Assembly (NCBI RefSeq): GCF_000617845.2
Contig: NZ_DF820425.1
Span: 3,709,725 to 3,773,724, forward strand
From: Bradyrhizobium sp. DOA9
GTDB taxonomy: Bacteria; Pseudomonadota; Alphaproteobacteria; Rhizobiales; Xanthobacteraceae
Direction of reading: 5' to 3'
Length of the DNA: 64,000 nt
The notes under the pieces are model-generated. The model was given only the letters and a program-made list of their open reading frames with translations, was not told the origin of the DNA and made no database searches. The stretch's first letter is position 1. Every line of letters begins with the position of its first letter. A program made the translations under genes and the position numbers. Shown here piece after piece: positions 8,736-17,852 of this stretch.

Positions 8736-9311
8736 CTACCGGCCCGGTGCGGTGACGGGCGGGGGCGTCGTCGTCCCCGCGCCGAGCGAGCGTTGCACCA
8801 TGACGGTGTCGGACCAGCGGCCGTGGCGATAGGCAACGCCGCTGAGCAGGCCGGCGCGTGCGAAGCCGAACCGCTCGTGCAGCGCCAGCGAGGGCGTGTT
8901 ATCTGCATCGATATAGCCGATCATCTGGCGGAAGCCGGCCGCCGCGCAGGCGTCGATCAATTCCTGCAGCAACAGCCGTCCGACCCCGCGGCCGAGATGG
9001 GCGTGGTGGACGTAGATCGAGTGCTTGGCAGTGTAGCGATAGGCCGGCCGCTTGCGGAACAGCACGGCATAGGCATAGCCGACGACCTCGCCGCGCCAGG
9101 TCGCAACCAGATGCGGCAGGCGGGTCTGCTTCAGGTTCTTGCGCCGGTCGCGCAGATCGTCCGGCTCCGGCGCACCGGTTCCCTCGACATCGCGCGGCAC
9201 ACCGTTGCGAACGTGATGGCGGTAGATCGCCAGCATCGCCTCGACGTCGCTCTCGCGTGATGGCCGAACCAGGACGGGTTCATCGCTCGTGCGCGCAGCC
9301 GCTTCGTTCAT
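8736..9311 (-). CDS. GNAT N-acetyltransferase, phosphinothricin acetyltransferase-like
   Basis: 191 residues of the GNAT fold. The acetyl-CoA pyrophosphate loop is visible as HLGRGVGRLLLQELID, followed by QMIGYIDADNTPSLALHERFGF and the family C-terminal RHGRWSDTVMVQRSL. These match the Pat/YncA branch that acetylates phosphinothricin, methionine sulfone or related amino-acid analogues. Most chromosomal members have unknown substrates, so resistance is not claimed. The C-terminal GTTTPPPVTAPGR tail is non-conserved. It ends 6 bp downstream of the decarboxylase gene and may be co-transcribed with it. Confidence 0.85.
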   Translation of the reverse strand: MNEAAARTSDEPVLVRPSRESDVEAMLAIYRHHVRNGVPRDVEGTGAPEPDDLRDRRKNLKQTRLPHLVATWRGEVVGYAYAVLFRKRPAYRYTAKHSIYVHHAHLGRGVGRLLLQELIDACAAAGFRQMIGYIDADNTPSLALHERFGFARAGLLSGVAYRHGRWSDTVMVQRSLGAGTTTPPPVTAPGR

Positions 9312-9317
9312 CGGCGC

Positions 9318-11675
9318 CTACTCGGTCACGACATAAGTGTAGAGCCCGATGCGCCCATTCGCATCGACCTCCTTGTAGACGCCCTGGATCTCGACGTCGA
9401 AGCCCGGGAAGGTGTTGAAGCAGGTCTCGAACATCCTGAGGTAATCAATCATGGGCTTGGCCCGTTCCGTCAGCCGCTCGCCCGGCACGATGGTGGCGAT
9501 GCCGGGCGGGTAGACCACGAACGGCGTGGTCGCGATGCGGCCGGCGATCGCCTCGATCGGGAGGTAGTCGACGTCGTTCCTGAACAGATAACGCGCGGCG
9601 TCGCGCGGCGACATCGCGATCTCGGGCATGTGCTCGGGCATGAACTGCCGGGCCTGGAGCGCGCTGACACCGGCGGCGCGGAAGAAACGGTGCATCTCGC
9701 CGCAGAGGTCGCGCAGCCGCGCACCGGCGTAGCGCACCTGCCGGCGTTGATAGAATTCGGGGATGACGTCGGCCAGCAGCGCATTGTCGTCATGCAGTCT
9801 CTTGAATGCGACGAGGCCGGAGATCAGCGTGCCCGCCTTGCTCGCCTCGACGCCGGGCGTGAGCAGGAAGAGCAGGGAGTTGAGGTCGTTCTTCTCGGGG
9901 ACGATGCGGTTCTCGCGGAGATATTGCGCGACGACGGGCGCGGGAATGCCGTGCTCGGCATAGGCCCCGGTCGCACGATCGAACCCGGGCGTGAGCAGCG
10001 TCAGCTTGTTCGGGTCGGTCATGGCAAAGCCTTCTGCGAGATCGGGAAAGCCGTGCCAGTTGGTATCCGGGGAGAGCTGCCACAGCGCCGGATTGGTGGC
10101 GAGCTCGTCGGTCGAGAGGGTCTCCCAGGCGACATTGTGCGCCGCGCCGGGGCGGCTGACATCGGCAATGGCGACGCGATCGGGAACGAACGGCTCGAAG
10201 AACCAACGGCGATCCGGATTCTGCTCCTTCTCCTCGAACTCCCGGCGCATGGCGCGGATCTTCTTGCGCAGCTCGATGCCGAGCCGGATTGTGTCGTCCC
10301 ACAGCACTTCGCCGGAGCGGCCCTTCATCATCTGCGCGCCGACGTCGAGCGAGGCGAACAGCGGATAGAACGGCGAGGTCGAGGCGTGCTGCATGAAGCT
10401 CTCGTTGAAACGGCGGTGCTCCACGCGGCGCTTCTGGCCGCGGATGTGGCGGTCCCTGATGTGGATCTGCGAGGCCTGCGAGAAGCTTGCCAGCTGCTTG
10501 TGGGTCGACTGCGTCGCGATGATGCCGGGCGCTTCCGGGGGAAGATTGGCCAGGCCCATGGCGAAGCGGCCTGCATAGAGCGGGTGGAACTTCATGAAGC
10601 CGGCCCAGGCTTCGTCGAACAGGATGTAGTCGCAGAGATGGCCGATGCGCTTGATGATCATTTCGGCGCTGTGGATCGAGCCGTCATAGGTGCACTGCTC
10701 GACCACGGCGACGCGGAACGGCCGCTCCTTGCGCCAGGCGTCGCGATCGTCCACCAGGGGATGGTTGCGGATCGCCTCGCGCAGCGCCTTCTCGTCGAGC
10801 CTGTCCCAGCGCATCGGGCCGATCAGTCCCCAGGCGTTGCGAACGGTCGGCACATAAACCGGGATGCCGCCATTGATCATCAGCGCGCCGTGATGGGCGG
10901 CCTTGTGGTTGTTGCGGTCGAACAGCACGAGATCGCCGTCGGTGACGAGAGCGCCCAGCGCGACCTTGTTCGAGGTCGAGGTGCCGTTGAGCACGAAATA
11001 TGTCTTTTCGGCGCCGAAGATCGCCGCCGCTTCCTTCTGCGCCTTCAGCGCCGGGCCCTCATGGGTGAGGAGGTCGCCGAGGTCGAGCACGGAATTGTCG
11101 AGGTCGTCGCGGAATACGGATTCGCCGAGATGCTCGACGAACACGCGCCCGATCGGGCTGCGATTGTAGAACACGCCGCCATTGTGTCCCGGGCAGGTCC
11201 AGAGCTGGTTGCCTTCCTCGGCATAGTCGACCAGCGCGCCGAAGAACGGCGTCTTCAGCGTCTCGGCATATTGCTTCAGACGGCTGATCAGGTTCTTGGC
11301 GATGAAAGTTGGCGTCTCCTCGGACAGGAAGACATAGCCGTCGATGAAATCGAGCACCTCGACCGGCAGGTCCTCGAACCGCTTGCGACGGATCAGGAGG
11401 ATGATCGGGAAGTCGAGGCCGCGGCGGCGCATCAGGTTGATCAGCGCCGAGGTCTTGCCCTCCAGGCCCTTTTTGCCCCAGTCGACCACCATGCAGCCGA
11501 TCGCGGCATCGGTCTGCACCGCCATCTCGGCATCCTCCAGCTTGCGGGCGCGGACTACCTCGAAGCCGGAGCGTTGGATCTCCTCGATGATCTGGTTGAA
11601 GCGGACGCCTTCGAGATCGTCGGCGTCGAACACAGGTGCGGCGAACAGGAAGTTGAAGCGCTTGAAATAGTCCAT
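9318..11675 (-). CDS. Orn/Lys/Arg decarboxylase, class I (large PLP type)
   Basis: 785-residue PLP-dependent amino-acid decarboxylase of the AdiA/LdcI/SpeC family. Residues 1-130 form the receiver-like wing domain, followed by the PLP domain with VLNGTSTSNKVA near 228-239, FDEAWAGF near 353-360 and the PLP lysine Lys393 in TQSTHKQLASFSQ. The length suits the inducible decarboxylases (about 715-755 residues). Arginine, lysine and ornithine cannot be told apart from this alone. The frame is open upstream of 11675, but MDYFKRFNF is the natural N-terminus and the upstream translation is unlike the family. A ureohydrolase fragment lies at the right end of the window, too far away to be operon-linked. 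Confidence 0.9.
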   Translation of the reverse strand: MDYFKRFNFLFAAPVFDADDLEGVRFNQIIEEIQRSGFEVVRARKLEDAEMAVQTDAAIGCMVVDWGKKGLEGKTSALINLMRRRGLDFPIILLIRRKRFEDLPVEVLDFIDGYVFLSEETPTFIAKNLISRLKQYAETLKTPFFGALVDYAEEGNQLWTCPGHNGGVFYNRSPIGRVFVEHLGESVFRDDLDNSVLDLGDLLTHEGPALKAQKEAAAIFGAEKTYFVLNGTSTSNKVALGALVTDGDLVLFDRNNHKAAHHGALMINGGIPVYVPTVRNAWGLIGPMRWDRLDEKALREAIRNHPLVDDRDAWRKERPFRVAVVEQCTYDGSIHSAEMIIKRIGHLCDYILFDEAWAGFMKFHPLYAGRFAMGLANLPPEAPGIIATQSTHKQLASFSQASQIHIRDRHIRGQKRRVEHRRFNESFMQHASTSPFYPLFASLDVGAQMMKGRSGEVLWDDTIRLGIELRKKIRAMRREFEEKEQNPDRRWFFEPFVPDRVAIADVSRPGAAHNVAWETLSTDELATNPALWQLSPDTNWHGFPDLAEGFAMTDPNKLTLLTPGFDRATGAYAEHGIPAPVVAQYLRENRIVPEKNDLNSLLFLLTPGVEASKAGTLISGLVAFKRLHDDNALLADVIPEFYQRRQVRYAGARLRDLCGEMHRFFRAAGVSALQARQFMPEHMPEIAMSPRDAARYLFRNDVDYLPIEAIAGRIATTPFVVYPPGIATIVPGERLTERAKPMIDYLRMFETCFNTFPGFDVEIQGVYKEVDANGRIGLYTYVVTE

Positions 11676-11775
11676 GGCGGATCCCGAATATGCAGGAAGA
11701 CACAGCTCTCTGCACATTCGATGACAGTTGGATGACGGGAGCGGGGAGCCAAGGAGGGGTCGAGGGCCGCGGCCC

Positions 11776-13980
11776 TCACTCCAGCAGCTTGTCCAGCGTG
11801 ATCGGGAAGCGCCGGATGCGCTTGCCGGTGGCATGATAGACGGCGTTGGCAATCGCGGCCGGCACGCCGACGATGCCGATTTCGCCGAGCCCCTTGATGC
11901 CCAATTGGTTGATGCGGTCGTCGGGCTCGTCGACGAAAATGACGTCGATGTCACGGACGTCGGCGTTCACGGGAATGTGGTATTCGGCGATGTTCGCGTT
12001 CATGATGCGGCCGAAGCGGTGATCCGTCACCGTCTCCTCGTGCAGCGCCATTCCAATGCCCCAGACCACGCTGCCCATGATCTGGCTGCGGCCCGTCTTA
12101 GTGTTCAGGATGCGTCCGGCCGCGACCGCACTCACGACCCGGGTGACGCGAATGACGCCGAGCTCTTCATCGACCTTGACCTCGGCAAATACGGCCGAAT
12201 GGGTGTTGCGCGCGTGCGACTTGTCCTCGGGGAATTCGTTCAACTTCTCCTTCTCGATCCGCTCGACCTGGCCATGGCGCATCGCATCAGCAATCGAAAC
12301 TGAGCGGCTGCGGTCGGCGGCCTTGGCAACCGCGCCGTCGAGGAGAATTATGTCTGGCACATCGACCCCGGCAAGTGGCGAGGCAGGCATCGCCTTGGCG
12401 TATCGCGCGAGCTCGCGGCGAATCTCTTCCGCTGCTCCCAGCACGGCGTGCGCGCTCGAGGCGGCCATCCATGAGCCGCCTTCCACCGGTGCCTGCGGCA
12501 GGCTCGAGTCCGCGAGTCGGACGCTGATATTCTCGATCGGCAGCCCGAGGGCGTCGGCCGCGACCTGCGCCACGATGGTATAGGTGCCGGTGCCGATATC
12601 GGAGGCGGCGCAGGAGACCTCGGCATGGCCGTTGGCCGTCAGGACGATGCGGGCGGCGACCGGCATCTGCAGCGCCTCCCACACGCCTGTCGCCATGCCC
12701 CAGCCGACCAGTTCCTTGCCGTCGCGCATGGAGCGCGGTGCCGGGCTGCGCCTGCTCCAGCCGAACGCCTCGGCGCCGCGGGCATAGCATTCGCGCAATT
12801 GCTTGCTGGTGTAAGGGAGGCCTTCGCTCTGGTCGCGATCCGAGTAGCACCTCAGGCGCAGTTCGACTGGATCGAGCTTCAGCGCGACGGCCAATTCGTC
12901 CATCGCGCATTCGAGCGCGCAGACGCCGGTTGCGGCCCCGGGCGCGCGCATGTCGGAGGGCGTCGAGACGTCGAGGCGGACCAGCTTGTGGGAATAACGG
13001 CTGTTGGGGCTCTTGTAGAGCTGCTCGGCCCAGCCGGTGTCATTACGCGAGAAATCCTCGAAGCGGGAGGTCACGGCAATCGCTTCATGGGTGACCGCAT
13101 CGAGCGTGCCGTCCGGCTTTGCGCCGAGCGCAACGCGCTCGATCGTCAGGGGGCGAAAGCCCAGGCCATACATCTGCTGCCGCGTCAGCACGACGCGGAC
13201 GGAGCGCTTCAGTGCAAGCGCGGCGAGGGTTGCCAGCACCACCTGGTGTTGCGGCCGCAGGCCTGAGCCGAAGGCGCCGCCGACATAGGGCGAGATCACG
13301 CGGATCTCGTCCGGCTTCTTGCCGAAAACGCTGCAGAGAAACTTCTGCACGTTCTGGACGCCTTGCGTCTTGTCGTAGACTGTGAGCCCGCCGTTGCCGT
13401 CCCAGACCGCCGTCGTCGCATAGAGCTCCATCGGATTGTGGTGCTCGCTCGGGAGGACGTAGTCCGCCTCGTGACGTATTGCCGCGTGCGTCAGGGCTGC
13501 TGCGGCATCACCGCGCGGCTTGTGCGGCTGATCCACTTCGGCGGCCTTGCCGCGTTCGGATTCGAGATCGGTCGCAAACGCCTCCTGCTCATATTCGACG
13601 CGAACGCGGGTTGCGGCGAACCTGGCCGTCTCCCAGTCCTCTGCGACGACCAGTGCGATCGGCTGGCCGTTGAACTTGATCCTGTCGTCATAGAGCGGAC
13701 GGAAGGGCGATCCCTTCTCCGGCGCCACCTCATCCTTCCAGGCTTCGTCCTTGTCGGCGAGGGGCGGTCGATGTTCATGCGTGAGCACGTCGATCACACC
13801 CTTCACCTTCAGCGCCTCGCTGGTGTCGAGACGAGCGATGCGCCCGCGCGCGATGGTGGCTTCGACCACGAAGCCGTGAAGAAGACCGTCCGCTGCGAAT
13901 TCGCCGGCATATTTGGCCGCCCCGGTGACCTTGGCCCGGCCGTCGATGCGTGACGTTGGTGTTCCGACATAGGCGTTCAT
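11776..13980 (-). CDS. Molybdenum-cofactor subunit of aldehyde oxidoreductase (xanthine oxidase family, PaoC-like)
   Basis: 734 residues, close to E. coli PaoC. It carries the N-terminal a/b hammerhead domain (residues about 5-150) and the large Moco-binding domains. The catalytic glutamate is Glu700 in KGLGEIG near the C-terminus. It follows the FAD and 2Fe-2S genes on the same strand (8-bp gap), giving the LMS order of a heterotrimer. There is no twin-arginine leader on any subunit, so a cytoplasmic enzyme is more likely than a periplasmic PaoABC. The substrate may be an aromatic aldehyde or a heterocycle. Confidence 0.88.
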   Translation of the reverse strand: MNAYVGTPTSRIDGRAKVTGAAKYAGEFAADGLLHGFVVEATIARGRIARLDTSEALKVKGVIDVLTHEHRPPLADKDEAWKDEVAPEKGSPFRPLYDDRIKFNGQPIALVVAEDWETARFAATRVRVEYEQEAFATDLESERGKAAEVDQPHKPRGDAAAALTHAAIRHEADYVLPSEHHNPMELYATTAVWDGNGGLTVYDKTQGVQNVQKFLCSVFGKKPDEIRVISPYVGGAFGSGLRPQHQVVLATLAALALKRSVRVVLTRQQMYGLGFRPLTIERVALGAKPDGTLDAVTHEAIAVTSRFEDFSRNDTGWAEQLYKSPNSRYSHKLVRLDVSTPSDMRAPGAATGVCALECAMDELAVALKLDPVELRLRCYSDRDQSEGLPYTSKQLRECYARGAEAFGWSRRSPAPRSMRDGKELVGWGMATGVWEALQMPVAARIVLTANGHAEVSCAASDIGTGTYTIVAQVAADALGLPIENISVRLADSSLPQAPVEGGSWMAASSAHAVLGAAEEIRRELARYAKAMPASPLAGVDVPDIILLDGAVAKAADRSRSVSIADAMRHGQVERIEKEKLNEFPEDKSHARNTHSAVFAEVKVDEELGVIRVTRVVSAVAAGRILNTKTGRSQIMGSVVWGIGMALHEETVTDHRFGRIMNANIAEYHIPVNADVRDIDVIFVDEPDDRINQLGIKGLGEIGIVGVPAAIANAVYHATGKRIRRFPITLDKLLE

Positions 13981-13987
13981 CGGGACC

Positions 13988-15004
13988 TCATGCGATCTTC
14001 TTGTGAGCTTGTGATTGCGGCGTTGCGCTCGTGGCCTGCATCAGCGTACGCACCACGGCTCGGCGCGCCAACTCGATCTTGAATCCATTGTGCGAACGAG
14101 CGGTTGCTCCCTGCAGCAGCAGGTCGGCGGCGCGCCCGAAATGATCCGGTGTCGCCGCCTGACCGCGCAATGCAGCTTCGGCGCCGAGGCTTCGCCAGGG
14201 CTTGTGAGCCACGCCGCCGAGCGCAAGGCGCGCTTCGCCGATCGCGTTGCCTTCCAGTTCGAGCGCGGCTGCGACCGAGACCAGAGCAAAGGCATAGGAG
14301 AGCCGGTCGCGGATCTTCAGATAGCTGTAGTTCCTGGCAAAGCCGTGCGGCGGCAGCTCGATGGCGGTAATGATCTCGCCGCTGCCGAGATTGGTATCGA
14401 GATGAGGCTTGTCCTCGGGAAGCCGATGGAAATCCGTCAATGCGATGGTGCGCAGTCCCGAAGGACCTGCGATGTGCACGAGCGCGCCGAGCGCGGCCAG
14501 CGCTACGCTCATGTCGGATGGATTTGTCGCGATGCAGGAGTTGCTGGTGCCGAGGATGGCGTGGTTGCGATTGAGGCCATCCATGGCCGAGCAGCCCGTG
14601 CCGGGGCTTCGCTTGTTGCACGGTGTCGTTGTGTCATAGAAATAGGAGCAGCGCGTTCGTTGCATCAGATTGCCACCGACGGAAGCCATGTTGCGCAGTT
14701 GCGCGGAGGCGCCGGCCAGGATGGCGCTGGCGAGAAGCGGATAGCGCTGCTCAATCAACGGGTGGTAGGCGAGGTCCGAATTCGGCACCAAGGCGCCGAT
14801 GCGCAGGCCGCCGTCCGGCGTCTCCTCGACCTCGCGGAGCGGCAGGCGGGAGATGTCGATCAGGCGCGAGGGCCGTTCGACATTCTCCTTCATCAGATCG
14901 ATCAGGTTGGTACCGCCGGCGATCAACTTCGCGCCGGGATCGGCGGCGAGCAGGCGGATGGCGTCGGCAACGTCGCTTGCGCGGGAATATTGGAAGTTGT
15001 TCAT
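13988..15004 (-). CDS. FAD subunit of molybdenum aldehyde oxidoreductase, with extra Fe-S cysteines (PaoB-like)
   Basis: 338 residues. FAD-binding motifs AGGTNLIDLM (about 29-38) and SVGGNLMQRTRC (about 108-119) are clear. An insertion carries Cys119, Cys129 and Cys138, followed by Cys157 in GTSNSCIATNP, the pattern of the [4Fe-4S]-bearing insert of PaoB. Most CoxM-type subunits lack this cluster. The ATG overlaps the stop of the upstream 2Fe-2S gene by 4 bp (ATGA), indicating translational coupling and fixing the start. Confidence 0.88.
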   Translation of the reverse strand: MNNFQYSRASDVADAIRLLAADPGAKLIAGGTNLIDLMKENVERPSRLIDISRLPLREVEETPDGGLRIGALVPNSDLAYHPLIEQRYPLLASAILAGASAQLRNMASVGGNLMQRTRCSYFYDTTTPCNKRSPGTGCSAMDGLNRNHAILGTSNSCIATNPSDMSVALAALGALVHIAGPSGLRTIALTDFHRLPEDKPHLDTNLGSGEIITAIELPPHGFARNYSYLKIRDRLSYAFALVSVAAALELEGNAIGEARLALGGVAHKPWRSLGAEAALRGQAATPDHFGRAADLLLQGATARSHNGFKIELARRAVVRTLMQATSATPQSQAHKKIA

Positions 15005-15486
15005 GACCGGCTCATTGCCTGCTCGATCGCGGCCACGATGTTGGGGTAGGCGCCGCAGCGACAGAGGTTTCCGCTCATCAGTTCCCGGATCTCGTCCGCA
15101 TCGCGCGCACGGCCTTCGGCCACCAGGCCCGCGGCAGAGCAAATCTGTCCCGGTGTGCAATAACCGCACTGAAAGGCATCGTGGTCGATGAAGGCCTGTT
15201 GCAGGGGATGCAGCGCGCCGTCCCCAGCCAAGCCTTCGATGGTCGTGATCTCGGCGCCATCCTTCATGACGGCCAGGGTCAGGCAGGAATTGACCCGTCT
15301 TCCGTCGATCAGCACGGTGCAAGCACCGCATTGACCGTGATCGCAACCTTTCTTGGTGCCGGTCAGCTCCAGACGGTCACGCAGCGCATCCAGAAGCGTG
15401 GTCCACGGCACGACCTCGAGCGCGCGTCTTTCGCCATTGACGACGAGGTTGATCGGAATGCGTTCGGGAATCGTCATGTCGGCCAT
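15001..15486 (-). CDS. 2Fe-2S subunit of molybdenum aldehyde oxidoreductase (PaoA-like)
   Basis: 161 residues from ATG 15486. The plant-type [2Fe-2S] cluster ligands are Cys48, Cys53, Cys56 and Cys68 (GCDHGQCGACTVLI), and the second cluster uses Cys107, Cys110, Cys142 and Cys144 (QCGYCTPGQ, LCRCGAY). No RRxFL-type leader precedes, unlike E. coli PaoA. It is the first gene of the three-gene operon. A PaoD/XdhC-like maturation factor is not present nearby. Confidence 0.9.
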   Translation of the reverse strand: MADMTIPERIPINLVVNGERRALEVVPWTTLLDALRDRLELTGTKKGCDHGQCGACTVLIDGRRVNSCLTLAVMKDGAEITTIEGLAGDGALHPLQQAFIDHDAFQCGYCTPGQICSAAGLVAEGRARDADEIRELMSGNLCRCGAYPNIVAAIEQAMSRS

Positions 15487-15627
15487 GGTGTGTTTTCCTG
15501 CGGAAAGGCCGAGCCGGGCAAATCGTGGAATTGACGCGAGAATGCGTTGCCGCCGCTGGCCGATAGCGCCCAACGGATGAGGGCGTGCTTGGTTCCTGAC
15601 CAATTTTTCCTGATCGGATCGACGAGA

Positions 15628-16107
15628 TCAGCGCTTCGTCTCGCCGAACACCACGGTCGGCACCGCGCGATTGACGATCTCGCGTAGCGCGAAGCTCGAC
15701 TGCACGCGCGCGACGCGCGGCAGGCGGGACAGCTCGGTGCGATGGATGCGCTCGAAATCCTGGATGTCGCGGGCGAGCACGATCAGGATGTAGTCGTCCG
15801 TCCCCGACATCAGGAAGCAGCGCACGACAGAGGGACATTTCGTCACCTCGGCCTCGAACGCCTTCAGCGCTTCGTCGCTCTGGCTCTCCAGCGCGATGCG
15901 AACCAGCACGGTGGTGGTGAGGCCGAACTGGGCCAGGTCGAGCGCGGCCTGGTAGGCCTGGATGTAGCCGTCATCCTCCAACGCCTTCTGCCGCCGCGCC
16001 AGCGCCGTGCTCGACAAGCCGATCTTGTTGGCAAGCTCGGTGTGGCTGGCTCGCGCATTGGTGGTGAGTTCCGCGAGGATGGCGAGGTCTTTGCGGTCGA
16101 GGGCCAA
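15628..16107 (-). CDS. aldR: Lrp/AsnC-family regulator of alanine dehydrogenase (AldR-like)
   Basis: 159 residues from TTG 16107, the length usual for the family; GTG at 16185 in the same frame would add 26 residues. N-terminal helix-turn-helix (ELANKIGLSSTALARRQKALEDDGYI) and C-terminal RAM ligand-binding domain (about residues 70-145). It is divergent from an alanine dehydrogenase gene. That is the arrangement described for aldR-aldA in rhizobia, where AldR activates ald in response to alanine. The gene name rests on that context. Confidence 0.8.
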   Translation of the reverse strand: MALDRKDLAILAELTTNARASHTELANKIGLSSTALARRQKALEDDGYIQAYQAALDLAQFGLTTTVLVRIALESQSDEALKAFEAEVTKCPSVVRCFLMSGTDDYILIVLARDIQDFERIHRTELSRLPRVARVQSSFALREIVNRAVPTVVFGETKR

Positions 16108-16250
16108 GGTTTCGTTTCCAGCGTCAAAGGACGATTTCGCGCCGGAAACCGGCGCGGGTGCCGCTAAGGTAGCGGATATTTGCACGAAACCAAACCGACC
16201 CTCTCGCTACGATCAACAATGGAATCAGAGCATTGGCGAGGAAGTTCAAG

Positions 16251-17366
16251 ATGCGCGTCGGAGTCCCGAAGGAGATCAAGGTGCAGGAATATCGCGTCGG
16301 GCTCACCCCAGGCGCGGTCCGTGAATATGTCGCCGCCGGGCACCAGGTGACAGTGGAGAGCGGCGCCGGCAGTGGCATCGGTGCGTCCGACGAGGTGTAC
16401 CGGCGGGCAGGGGCGTCCATTGCCGAGACCGCTCGCGAGATTTTTGCAAAGTCCGACATGATCGTGAAGGTGAAGGAGCCGCAGAAGAGCGAATGGGCTC
16501 AGCTTCGCGAAGGCCAGATCCTTTTTACTTACCTTCATCTTGCGCCTGATCCCGAGCAGGCCAAGGGCCTGCTTGCTTCCGGCTGCACCGCAATCGCCTA
16601 TGAAACCGTCACGGACGCGAGCGGTCACCTCCCGCTGCTCGCTCCGATGAGCGAAGTCGCCGGCCGCCTCGCCATCGAGGCCGCCGGCGCCGCGCTCAAG
16701 CGCTCGGCCGGCGGCCGCGGCTTGCTGCTCGGCGGCGTGCCCGGCGTGCAGCCGGCACGCGTCGTGGTGCTCGGCGGCGGCGTGGTCGGAACGCAGGCGG
16801 CGCGCATGGCCGCCGGCTTGGGTGCCGAAGTCACGGTGATCGACCGCTCGATTCCGCGCCTGCGCGAACTGGACGATCTCTTTGCCGGACGCGTGCGCAC
16901 GCGTTTCTCCACCATCGAGGCGGTCGAGGACGAGGTGTTCGCCGCCGATGTCGTCATCGGTGCCGTGCTGGTGCCCGGCGCCAGCGCGCCGAAGCTCGTC
17001 ACGCGCGCGATGCTGAAATCGACGCGGCCGGGAGCCGTGCTCGTCGACGTCGCGATCGACCAGGGCGGCTGCTTCGAGACCTCCCACCCGACCACGCATG
17101 CGGAGCCGACCTACGAGGTCGACGGCGTCGTTCACTATTGCGTCGCCAACATGCCGGGTGCGGTGCCGGTGACCTCGAGCCAGGCCCTCAACAACGCGAC
17201 ACTGCCGTTCGGCCTGATGCTGGCGAACGAGGGCTTTGCGGCGGTCTTGGAGAATCCGCATCTGCGCAACGGGCTCAACGTGCATCGCGGCCGGGTGACG
17301 AACAAGGCGGTGGCGGAGAGTCTCGGGCTGGAGTTTGCGCCAGTCGAGAGCGGGCTGGCGGCCTAG
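16251..17366 (+). CDS. ald: Alanine dehydrogenase
   Basis: NAD-dependent interconversion of L-alanine and pyruvate plus ammonia. 371 residues, exactly the family length, when started at ATG 16251 (GAGGAAG 7 bases upstream; an in-frame TTG at 16233 is less likely). Substrate-binding Arg15, catalytic Lys75 (KVKEP) and His96 (YLHLA) are in their expected places. The NAD-binding loop is VVVLGGGVVGTQAARMA, and DVAIDQGG follows. Likely controlled by the divergent AldR-like regulator across the 143-bp intergenic region. Confidence 0.97.
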   Translation: MRVGVPKEIKVQEYRVGLTPGAVREYVAAGHQVTVESGAGSGIGASDEVYRRAGASIAETAREIFAKSDMIVKVKEPQKSEWAQLREGQILFTYLHLAPDPEQAKGLLASGCTAIAYETVTDASGHLPLLAPMSEVAGRLAIEAAGAALKRSAGGRGLLLGGVPGVQPARVVVLGGGVVGTQAARMAAGLGAEVTVIDRSIPRLRELDDLFAGRVRTRFSTIEAVEDEVFAADVVIGAVLVPGASAPKLVTRAMLKSTRPGAVLVDVAIDQGGCFETSHPTTHAEPTYEVDGVVHYCVANMPGAVPVTSSQALNNATLPFGLMLANEGFAAVLENPHLRNGLNVHRGRVTNKAVAESLGLEFAPVESGLAA

Positions 17367-17522
17367 CGGCGGTGTCAAAATAGGCGGAAGAAGAAAACTA
17401 TCGTCGTAGCCATATCAGGAGGAAGGAGTTTCCCCTTCCGAGGGCAAAAACGCCAATCGCTTCCATTGCTGTTTGGTGCCGAAACGACGACATTTCCGCC
17501 AGAAATTGGTGGATCGGCAGCC

Positions 17523-17741
17523 ATGGAACGCACTGGATTTGAGCCCTTCGGCGAGCAGCTGGTGTCCGCAACGGACACACAGCCGAAGTCGCGCGCCTCG
17601 AAGCTCCTGCTGCGGGCCGGCACCACCCTGTTCTGGTCGCTGGTCGCGGGCATCGTGCTGGCCCGCGCCGCCTTTTTCGAGCCTGGCATCTACGATGGCT
17701 TCAGCCGCGTCGCCTCGATGGCCAAGAACCTGATCTTCTGA
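17523..17741 (+). CDS. Small single-pass membrane protein, hypothetical
   Basis: 72 residues from ATG 17523. A central hydrophobic segment (LFWSLVAGIVLARAAFF) is flanked by basic residues on the N-terminal side, suggesting one transmembrane helix with the N-terminus in the cytoplasm. The frame extends upstream to 17466, but MERTGFEPFG is preferred as a hydrophilic natural start. No family recognised. Confidence 0.5.
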   Translation: MERTGFEPFGEQLVSATDTQPKSRASKLLLRAGTTLFWSLVAGIVLARAAFFEPGIYDGFSRVASMAKNLIF

Positions 17742-17852
17742 GGCCGTTTATTCCGGGCTGAGGACAGAACTTCTCTCGGTCCTGATATGTCGAAAACATA
17801 TTTCCCAATCGGGTCCTGCTGCGTATAAATCTTTCTCCCTCGGGAGAGATTT

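Noticed and set aside
8736..9311. Dedicated phosphinothricin-resistance gene
   Set aside because: Pat-like GNAT proteins are common chromosomal enzymes with broad or unknown substrates; there is no biosynthetic or resistance context.
9630..11735. Long plus-strand open frame opposite the decarboxylase
   Set aside because: Composition and lack of any motif mark it as the antisense shadow of the PLP decarboxylase gene.
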